Made by a program: the position numbers and the translations under genes
Notes under the pieces: generated by a model
What the model saw: only the letters and a program-made list of their open reading frames with translations
Database searches by the model: none
What the model was told of the DNA's origin: nothing
Shown: positions 56,754-64,000 of the stretch, in pieces
Layout: every line of letters begins with the position of its first letter
Numbering within the stretch: the first letter of the stretch is position 1
Assembly (NCBI GenBank): GCA_922989275.2
Contig: OV277868.1
Span: 53,070,216 to 53,134,215, forward strand
Source of the DNA: Gari tellinella
Taxonomy: Eukaryota > Mollusca > Bivalvia > Cardiida > Psammobiidae
Reading direction: 5' to 3'
DNA: 64,000 nt

Positions 56754-57788
56754 CCAAAAAAAGTTTTTGTCCGATTTATTGACTTGTCAATCCATAACGC
56801 AGTGATCAAGGGACATGTTATGTTTAGTCTTCATTTATTAGAATTATTGATGGTATATACGGTCCAATTATATGTCCACTTACATGTACGTTTTAGCTTA
56901 ATGACTTACAAGTCAATAAAATCGGTACACATGTTTACGATTTGATCGAACTATATAAAGCCACACATTGAAGCTTATCAATACGTCAATCTTTTCAAGA
57001 TCGATATTGCAAATTATTTTTATGTTTAAACAATATAATTAACATTGTATGCAAGTCCATGAATAAATAATAATGCATTTTAATGAGTTTTAATTTTAAG
57101 GTAGGTAACTGTATATCAACTTCAAATAGCCCACATTTTAATAAGAAAATCTGTTACATGTATTGCAACAATTCCTGACTGTAATATTTTCTGATTTTTT
57201 CAGACTAACTATTTCATCAACCATATATTTGAATAAAATGAAAACTAATAAACATTGAATGAGTCAGTTTTTTGTAATTCAATTTTTTAGCATTTTGCAA
57301 AATTTAAATAGCTGATAACATCTTTCTGAACACCTTTATTCAAAATGTTTTTAGCTTTTCGTGTAATGAATGTTGTAGACTACTTATTGGGCGAGATTTA
57401 TAGTCATTAGCTTTATTTATTTTAAAGAAAAATAAAATCATCAAAATTCCAGGTTTTTGTCAGAAAAAGAGACCTTAAAGACAAACCACACGATACATTT
57501 TGCCTATATTTTCACACATTGTTTCTTAGGCTATTATCATTCTTCATGAAAAGTTTCACAACACCTTGTATGGAAACTAAGCGCACCTGCGAAGTACCTT
57601 AAACGAGTCTTTAAAATTTGAGAAGCGAGTCTTGTTGGGCATAGTTGCAGTTTTACCGGGTCTAATAAGAGCGTATTTTAAATGACAGTTTCTGTAAGAT
57701 TCGCTGTATCACAGCGTAGAAGTTGTGTGACCCATGACCATTTCATAAATAATATCGTACATGCATCTTGGAACATTCTATGAACATA
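56754..57788. other. AT-rich, no gene recognised
   Basis: Nothing supported. Confidence 0.4.
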
Positions 57789-57964
57789 CAGTCGAAACTC
57801 GCTACTTCGAACTCGATTAGATCGACCTTACCATTCCATAAGTTGAATTTCTAAAACTCGATCTAAAGTCAAACATATCCGTATTTCAAAGTTAAGCCTC
57901 ATTTTAACTTTGAAATATGGGTATGTTCGAAATAAAGCGAGTTCTAATTATCAAGTTTCGACTC
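57789..57964. mobile_element. Family G MITE, copy 3
   Basis: CAGTCGAAACTCGCTACTTC pairs with AATTATCAAGTTTCGACT. The inner hairpin ACATATCCGTATTTCAAAGT/ACTTTGAAATATGGGTATGT is well preserved. Confidence 0.75.
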
Positions 57965-58139
57965 TTTTTTCAAGCATGATATTTTATCGACGGAATAAAC
58001 CACAATAAACCATTTCAAAGCCGGACACTCTCTTTTTAAGTCAATAAACTACAAGTTGACCATTTAACGCAGAAGAAATGATACACTTTCTGTAACACTG
58101 ACTATTTCACTGCCAACGTCGTCAAAGAGAGACTTTGCT
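57965..58139. other. No gene recognised
   Basis: Nothing supported. Confidence 0.4.
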
Positions 58140-58181
58140 AACAGTTTGGATTCTGATCAGATCAGGATCGAAATTGTTTGA
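58140..58181. repeat. P1 palindrome with shortened centre
   Basis: AACAGTTTGGATTCTGATCA runs straight into GATCAGGATCGAAATTGTTT. The usual GACGCC...GGCGTC centre is absent. Confidence 0.6.
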
Positions 58182-58787
58182 TACTCATATCGACATTTCT
58201 TGAGCAGTCAAAAAAGCACTAAATATGACTTTAAAAATATTGCAGGCGACATTATAAATGCAGACGAAATTATCGCGGGAAGACGGTTAAAGCAGACGAT
58301 AAAACTTGCCAGCGAAAGAGTTTACGCCTAGCGACCAGTGCACTTGTTAAGATCATAGGGTTTCTAAAGGAGCCCTCTGGTCAGGGTCTCCACGGTTTGT
58401 ATTTATGTTATACTTTCATATTTGAGGTGGGCCGATCATATGGTACATCTACTTGCTATATATATTGTTAAAACAGCTATAAATAGTCAACAAGTGTTTG
58501 TTAAACACTATGCCTCCTAATGTGACCATGACCTCTCAACAACATTGACCCTTTTCAACATGATCCAACTTGCATCGAACTCAATTGGCTACGTGAGTGA
58601 AGTACATAAATTATAATATCCAATAGTTATGAAGTCTCTGTCACATGTAGTTCCATGTTGTTGTTTCTGCTAAGGTTTATGGTAAGCATGTTCAAATGCA
58701 TCCTTCCAATGTCATCACATTTGTGACACTGGTCAACAGTATGCCTATTTTCGAATGTAGTTCCAAAGTATTGGCCAAATGTAAACA
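58182..58787. other. No gene; partial family H at about 58325-58400
   Basis: CGCCTAGCGACCAGTGCACT and GGAGCCCTCTGGTCAGGGTC are family H text with only one palindrome arm. Confidence 0.4.
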
Positions 58788-59034
58788 CATTCAACCCTAG
58801 CGACGAGTTTACTCGTCATTTACAAACAGTGTCTCTGTAAAGATTACACTTGTCCCATGCAAACAGTGTATACCCTGATCAGAGGGCTCCAGCTCCTGCA
58901 GGAGCCCTCTGATCAGGGTCTGCACTGTTTGTCATTTTGCAATATATTGCAGAAAACAACCCTAAATTGTCATAAATGGACTAAGCTTAATTGGAAAACG
59001 GAACTTTCCTTTTCAAAGTTTCAGGAGCGAATGA
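58788..59034. mobile_element. Family H MITE with intact P5 core
   Basis: CATTCAACCCTAGCGACGAG at the left; core 58860-58931, arms CAAACAGTGTATACCCTGAT / ATCAGGGTCTGCACTGTTTG around GGGCTCC-AGCTCCTGCA-GGAGCCC. The right end CGAATGAG is weak. Confidence 0.7.
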
Positions 59035-59471
59035 GCAGACAGATTAAACCATAACCTTCATCAAACATACACACAGGACTATGTTGTGAAGGGGACATAA
59101 GAATGGGCTGACTTATTGGCTAACTGTAAATGTCCATTCGATATAATTCTTGGGGAAATGGATATAAAACAGAATAATGATAGTATTTGTTTTTGGAAGC
59201 ATTTATTTGTCATCAACATATTATAGTGTAAAAGTGAATTACATCACAAAATAAATTACAAAACTTATCACAGACATTATGGAGTTGTGCATTCTTTCTC
59301 AATTCAAATACATGTACTTGAAAAAACTAATACACATGTATGTGTATTATAACTAGCCATTATAACTAGACACAGATTTATGTTTGGCTGTCCATATTCA
59401 AACACTCTAGAACTACGTCATGAGGAAACATTACTTTGGACAATACATATCCAGATCAGGGTCCAATGTTA
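59035..59471. other. No gene recognised
   Basis: Nothing supported. Confidence 0.4.
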
Positions 59472-59606
59472 TAAAGATTTTGAGTTGATGTTGAGATCAT
59501 TCTCAAGCATTAGATTGGTCAGATTTGAGTGTTTGCTCAAATCTGACCAATCAAATGCATTAGAACGAGCTCAGACTCAACACCAAACTCTTTATAACCT
59601 TGAGAC
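59472..59606. repeat. Foldback element
   Basis: GTTATAAAGATTTTGAGTTG at the left pairs with CCAAACTCTTTATAAC. The inner arms ATTGGTCAGATTTGAG and CTCAAATCTGACCAAT close on a 6-nt loop. Confidence 0.75.
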
Positions 59607-59665
59607 CTCGCACCATGATTTCATCTGAGTTGAACCTGCTTGCAGTGGTATTTCACACAAAACTA

Positions 59666-59900
59666 CAGTGGAGAAAACGTTATTCTTTCCTGTTTAAACC
59701 GAACGAAACGCATCACAATAAAATATAGAAACTTACAACTTTTCCACAATTATGGTTCATGTTGATCTGAGTGGCAAAAAGTTTGGACCCTGATCAGATG
59801 CCGGGTTACCCGGCGTCTGATTAGGCTCTAAACTGTTGCAATGGAAATAATAGTTTTAGCGTAAACGCGTTTATTGGGAAAGAATAACGTTTTCTCCACA
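59666..59900. mobile_element. Family A MITE, copy 8 (AACG subfamily)
   Basis: CAGTGGAGAAAACGTTATTC to AATAACGTTTTCTCCACA. P1 core at about 59773-59839 with GGGTTACCC centre. Confidence 0.85.
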
Positions 59901-60148
59901 TTATGATCTAAACAAAGTGACATACATGTATTAGTGAGTTAGACCAATTACCCAAAAGATACACATTTTTATGCCATAAATTTATTCCTCCGCTGAACAA
60001 AGTAGTTCCAATTCATAGTGTCATGAAAATGTATCATCTATCTTATATTTCCAGCAGATCCTCTAGCAGTTTTTTGTCTGCAACTCACCAAGGCGGATCT
60101 TGGATAGGAGCAGTATAGAGTATGAACTTTGAAGGCATTTAGTGAATA

Positions 60149-60240
60149 CAGTAAAACACCTCTAAACCTGAACCTCTAAATACCAGAACTCTCTCTAAAC
60201 CGGACAAAAATGTTGGTCCCTTTTCCAACCCTTCTTTATT
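60149..60240. repeat. DNA transposon left end (family M)
   Basis: CAGTAAAACACCTCTAAACC, then CTCTCTAAACCGGAC, resembles a transposon terminus. No partner end was found. Confidence 0.35.
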
Positions 60241-60473
60241 TTAACCCATTACACCATAAATATGCCTTTTATGCCCTTCATTTATTCCTTCACTGAAGAA
60301 AATACATTCAAGAATAATTATTATGTTTCATCAGAAATATTTTCTATATTCTAGCAGATGAGAGCTTATAGCAGGTTGAAAGTAAAGCAGAATGTGCCTT
60401 AGGGCACATTCTGCTTTACTTTCAATCTGCTTTAAGTGTTCAACTGTTTCCAAAACTAGAAACAGGCTATGAG

Positions 60474-60984
60474 TAGGGCTGCCATAAGTTGACATAAAAA
60501 ATCCTAAGATTTCCAAATTTGCATTTTTCAAGTGCGATTTTAAGAATCGTACATTTACCCCATAGCCTGTGTCTAGTTTTGTTGACACGTGGCTGCTTAA
60601 CCCATTACCCCATAGCCTATTTCTAGTTTTGAAAATAGTTGACCACTTAAAGCAGGTTGAAAGTAAAGCAGAATGCGCCTCAAGGCGCATTATGCTTTAC
60701 TTTCAGTCAGCTTTAAGCTACTATCAGATATGATGTAGGAACTATTTCTTCTGTTACATGTTTTTTACTGTAAAAATTGGAACTATTTTCTAGAGTATAG
60801 GAATAAATTAAATGCGCTAAAAGGAGTTTCCATGTAGGAAAGGGTTAAAGCAGACTGAAGGTAAAGCAGAATGTGCCCTTAGCCTTAAGGCGCATTCTGC
60901 TTTACTTTCAGCCTACTTTAAGCTAACATGTAATAGAAAAAAAATCCGAAGATTTAGGAAAAATCCTGAGAAATGGGAGCCCTG
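60474..60984. mobile_element. Family E MITE, copy 4, nested in family B and itself interrupted
   Basis: Ends AGGGCTGCCATAA and GGGAGCCCTG, inverted orientation. Flanks TATGAG (60468-60473) and TATGGG (60985-60990) are the 6-bp duplication. A second family B copy sits in its palindrome. Confidence 0.85.
60601..60844. mobile_element. Family B MITE (inner), inserted in E at TTAA
   Basis: TTAA at 60597-60600 and 60845-60848. Removing the insert restores GTGGCTGCTTAAAGCAGACTG, the intact family E text seen inverted at 38790-38805. This proves the TTAA target duplication. P2 core at about 60649-60717. Confidence 0.9.
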
Positions 60985-61076
60985 TATGGGGTAATGGATT
61001 TAACCAACACACATATACATGACGTATCAGCTGGACATAGGTGACTGGCCCTGACAGCTATGGTGCAAGGAATTAA

Positions 61077-61203
61077 CCCATTGACCCATAAAAATGCTTT
61101 TTTATGCCTCTAATTTATTCCTCTATAGAAGAAAAATAGTTGCATTTTATACATGAATATGCATCATAAGATATAATTTCCATATTCTAGCAAAAACCTG
61201 CTG
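61077..61203. mobile_element. Family B MITE, left half
   Basis: CCCATTGACCCATAAAAATG after TTAA; stops before its palindrome. Confidence 0.65.
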
Positions 61204-61206
61204 TAA

Positions 61207-61445
61207 CCCATTATCCTATAAATGCAAAGTTTTACGCATTGAATTCATTCCTCCGCCAAAGAAAATAGTTCAATTTCATACAGTAATAAATGTACATCAT
61301 AAATATTTCCTATATCCTATCTGACTAGTTTAAAGCAGACTGAAAGCAAAGCAGAATGCACCTTAGGGCGCATTCTGCTTTACTTTCAATCTGCTTTAAG
61401 TGTTCAACTGTTTCCAAAACTAGAATCAGGCTATGGGGTAATAGG
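61207..61445. mobile_element. Family B MITE, complete
   Basis: CCCATTATCCTATAAATGCA to ATGGGGTAATAGG, then TTAA. P2 core at about 61331-61400. Confidence 0.8.
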
Positions 61446-61480
61446 TTAAGCCAGCTAACACCAGGCTTATATTTCTATGT

Positions 61481-62770
61481 CTATTTTCTGCCTTGTCTAA
61501 GCTCTTCTGCTCTTCTCTCCTCTCGCCATTTCTGGATCAAGTTCATCATCTGGTCACTCTTGTCCTGCTGTTCTTGTGGAGGCATGTGGTCAAACTCACC
61601 GGGCTCGAACTTGCGACCAAAAAGTTCCACCTAGAAACACAGTCACAAAACATAGAATTAAAACACTGTTCTATGACAAATACATTCCTCTGTATAATGT
61701 ATTACTCCACAGATAAGCCTTTTTGCCCCTGTAACCCATTACCCCGTAATTACACCTTTAATTTATTCCGTCACTGTAGATGAAAGTTCCAATTTATACA
61801 GTAATAAATATGTGCCCAGCCAGGTGTACATTTACTCCCCTGATCATTGAGCCATCTTGCCTACAATATTGAGCACTGCTAACATATGGCGCAATCAAAT
61901 ACAGCCGCAGCTTTACTATTGAGAATGGGGACCAAGCATGAGATGTCTGGGCAATGTTTACCTGTGCTTGTTTTATGTCCCGAATGTTCTGGTGTAGGAA
62001 GCCCTCGGTTTTATTGTCCAGAAATTCCTTCTCTTGACTCTCGGCATGAGCAACTATAACATAAAACAATTACATCTCACTTATCACTCAAGAGTGTTTC
62101 ATTTGATGTACATTAACCCATTACCACATAGCCTGTTTGTAGTTTTGAAAATAGATGACCACTTAAAGCAGGTTGAAAGTAAAGTAGAATGTGCCTTAAG
62201 GCACATTCTGCTTTATTTTCAGCCTGCTTTAAGCTAACATCTACTAGGATATAGAAAATATTTCTTATGGTATATATTTACGAAGCTATAATTTTGAGCT
62301 ATTTTCTTCAGCAGAGGAATAAATAAAAAGCGTAAAAAGGGGCATTTATGGGGTAATGGGTTAACCATTTACCCTATATACACCTTTTCAAGTCATTAAC
62401 TTATCCAACTGACAAAAACAATTCCACTTTATACAGTCATGAATATGTACTATGGTAGCTCAAAGGTACATTCCGCTTTACCTTCAAGCTGCTTTAAGTG
62501 GTCACTTGTCTTCAAACTAGAAACAGGCTATGGGGTAAAGGGTTAAAACTGGCAGTGAAAAACATCACAATCTTTTGTGTTTAATTTTAAACTGTTAACA
62601 TATTCTTACTTTTGTTTTGGGCTGCTGCAATCTTTCCCAGGAAGTCCCTCATGACCCGTGTGAATTGTTCAGTGGGTGACTGGACAGGGGTCGGGGTCTT
62701 CAGCACTGGTTCAGGGGCCACAGGGGTCTTGAAAGAGGCTTGGGATGGAGGAGGTGCAACAATCACTCGA
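61481..62770 (-). CDS. Host gene, last three coding exons, unidentified protein
   Basis: Exons on minus are 62770-62610 (161 bp), 62053-61962 (92 bp) and 61630-61481 (150 bp, TAG stop 61483-61481). Acceptors TTTTTCAG, GTTATAG and GTTTCTAG and donors AGTAAG-like and GGTAAAC all have AG/GT, and the phases join without a break. The peptide is proline-rich at first (VIVAPPPSQASFKTPVAPE), then FTRVMRDFLGKIAAAQNK, then a helical region EGFLHQNIRDIKQAQ, and ends FGRKFEPGEFDHMPP ... MMNLIQKWREERRAEEL. No frameshift. I do not recognise the family; upstream exons lie beyond 64000. Introns hold family B MITEs. Confidence 0.75.
61734..61815. mobile_element. Family B MITE, left fragment in an intron
   Basis: CCCATTACCCCGTAATTACA and about 60 further bases; the rest is missing. 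Confidence 0.55.
62117..62360. mobile_element. Family B MITE in intron, complete
   Basis: CCCATTACCACATAGCCTGT to ATGGGGTAATGGG, TTAA on both sides. P2 core about 62163-62233, nearly perfect. Confidence 0.9.
62365..62542. mobile_element. Family B MITE, abutting the previous one
   Basis: Starts CCATTTACCCTATATACACC directly after the shared TTAA (62361-62364) and ends ATGGGGTAAAGGG before TTAA. One palindrome arm is mostly deleted. Confidence 0.8.
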
Positions 62771-62792
62771 CTGAAAAATTAGAAACATTTAA

Positions 62793-63032
62793 CACATTAC
62801 CCCATAAATACACCTTTTTATGCCTTTAATTTGTTCCTCTACTGAAGAAAATAGTTCAAATTTATACTGTCACAAATAAGAATCATAAGAAATATTTTCT
62901 ATATTCTAGGAAATGGGAGCTTAAAGCAGGATGAAAGTAAAGCAGAATGCCCCTGAAGGCGCATTCTGATTTACTTTCAACCTGCTTTAAGTGGTCACCT
63001 ATCTTCAATACTAGAAACAGGCTATGGGGTAA
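62793..63032. mobile_element. Family B MITE, complete
   Basis: CACATTACCCCATAAATACA to GCTATGGGGTAA next to TTAA. P2 core about 62921-62990, with a few mismatches. Confidence 0.8.
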
Positions 63033-63126
63033 TTAACCATTAAACCATTGGAATGCAGTTATCAAGATTTGTAAAAATACACAAAGAGTTTAACACTATG
63101 CTCTATAGCCATTGAGTGCAAATAAG

Positions 63127-63326
63127 CAAAAAAAACCTCTCCATAATGACCACTAAATAATGCTGAATTATTTATAAAAGACAGGTGGCAGCTTAAAGCA
63201 AGGTAAAAGTGAAACAGAAATGTCGTTTAGGAGCTTTCTGTTTCACTTTTACATTGCTTCAAGCAGCCACCTACCTTAAATACAAAATAATTCAATGAAT
63301 TTAGTGGTTGTTATAGAGTTTTACTG
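63127..63326. mobile_element. Family C MITE near the host exons
   Basis: AAAAACCTCTCCATAATGAC to GTTATAGAGTTTTACTG. P3 core about 63191-63265 (GCTTAAAGCAAGGTAAAAGT / ACTTTTACATTGCTTCAAGC). Confidence 0.8.
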
Positions 63327-63419
63327 CATGAATACATAAACTGAATTAGTTATTCATGCATATAGTCTAATAACCATGCACAAGTTATAAACCCCTCTCT
63401 GTGATGGCATCTAGTTTAT

Positions 63420-63515
63420 ATAATCTTCTTCTGCTTTAAATAATTGTCATCTGTTTTAAATAATTGTCATCTGTTTTAAAAAATTATCATCTGCTTTAAA
63501 TAATTGTTTCTGCTT
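63420..63515 (+). repeat. ~20-bp tandem repeat
   Basis: Units of CTGTTTTAAATAATTGTCAT, four to five copies with small changes. Confidence 0.75.
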
Positions 63516-63572
63516 TTATTTCACAACTTTAAATATTAGCTAAATTAGCTACAGTCATATCGTATTAAATGT

Positions 63573-63637
63573 CAAACAGTTTGGATCCTGATCAGACAGC
63601 ATAATGCAGTGTCTGATCAGGATCTAAACAGTTTTCA
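63573..63637. repeat. P1 palindrome, GGATCC arms
   Basis: CAAACAGTTTGGATCCTGAT / ATCAGGATCTAAACAGTTTT around GACAGCATAATGCAGTGTC. Confidence 0.7.
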
Positions 63638-63739
63638 AATGACTTTTGTACTCAAGGTAAGGCAGTGAATGGGTTTGATGATCACAATGATCCATTGATT
63701 AATGAATAGTTACTGAAATTTAACTTTTCATCAGTATTT

Positions 63740-63999
63740 TACTCTTTCATGATCAAATTTTTGGGAGATTTTTACCCCCTCACCCTTTATTGTTGTCAGC
63801 TTTAGTATTGTTGTCTGCATACATGTTTCAAATTTAGATTTACGGTTGTAATGACTTAATAAATATCGATAAGAGTGTCAAACAGTTTGGGTCCTGATCA
63901 AATGACATGTTATGCATCATCTGATCAGGTATCAAACTGTTTGCAAACATGCTTAACCCATTGCCGCATAACCTATTTCTAGTTTTATTATTTATTAAG
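63740..63999. mobile_element. Family I-like MITE with P1, runs to window edge
   Basis: ACTCTTTCATGATCAAATTT and TTTTACCCCCTCACCC at the left resemble 14450-14520. P1 at 63879-63943 (GTTTGGGTCCTGATCAAATG / CATCTGATCAGGTATCAAAC). A family B left end (TTAACCCATTGCCGCATAAC) begins at about 63954. Confidence 0.5.
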
Positions 64000-64000
64000 G

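Larger units (their letters stand above)
60245..60999. mobile_element. Family B MITE (outer), interrupted by a family E element
   Basis: It begins CCCATTACACCATAAATATG after TTAA. P2 core at about 60367-60436 is nearly perfect. Text stops at GAAACAGGCTATGAG and resumes at TATGGGGTAATGG after 60984. Confidence 0.85.

Overview
This window reads as animal nuclear DNA, most likely from a bivalve mollusc. The reasons are AT-rich sequence, spliced coding sequence, very dense small DNA transposons, several non-LTR retrotransposons, a Penelope-like element, and a tRNA-derived SINE of a type I recall as widespread in bivalves. The species cannot be named from sequence alone. Nothing bacterial or viral was recognised.

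Only one stretch looks like a host gene: three exons with matching splice sites and phases on the minus strand at 61481-62770. They are the 3' end of a gene that continues off the right edge. Every other convincing open reading frame belongs to a transposable element.

Layout. 1-17.4 kb: MITE fields (families A, B, C, D, E, F, K, S), a SINE, and a ~600-bp inverted repeat at 13.1/15.6 kb. 17.6-24.9 kb: two copies of one APE-type LINE, one nearly complete on minus and one 5'-truncated on plus. 25.2-28.7 kb: a MITE, a palindromic satellite, and the 5' half of a Tigger/pogo transposon split by the 5' end of a LINE. 28.7-34.5 kb: gene-poor, with decayed hairpins. 34.5-37.8 kb: a LINE whose second ORF begins with a 2A ribosome-skipping motif. 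39.8-44.2 kb: a 4.35-kb AACGTT-rich element with 13-bp terminal inverted repeats. 44.9-45.8 kb: the 3' half of the Tigger, inverted, with the LINE 3' tail. 45.9-49.2 kb: a Penelope-like element with RT, GIY-YIG and a hammerhead ribozyme. 49.7-50.8 kb: a Tc1-like transposon. 52.5-54.9 kb: an RTE-like LINE relic. 55.3-59 kb: sparse. 59.4-64 kb: nested MITEs in and around the host gene.

The strongest new pattern is modular. A few ~60-75-bp perfect palindromes sit at the centre of MITEs whose terminal inverted repeats and target duplications differ (TA, TTAA, 6 bp). The two arms of a palindrome change together from copy to copy. Several nested insertions give direct proof of target-site duplications. 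A 13-bp duplication split between 27.28 and 45.66 kb, in opposite orientation, points to an ~17-18-kb inversion or an assembly inversion.

Family labels A-M, S, X and P1-P5 are mine, for use within this annotation only.
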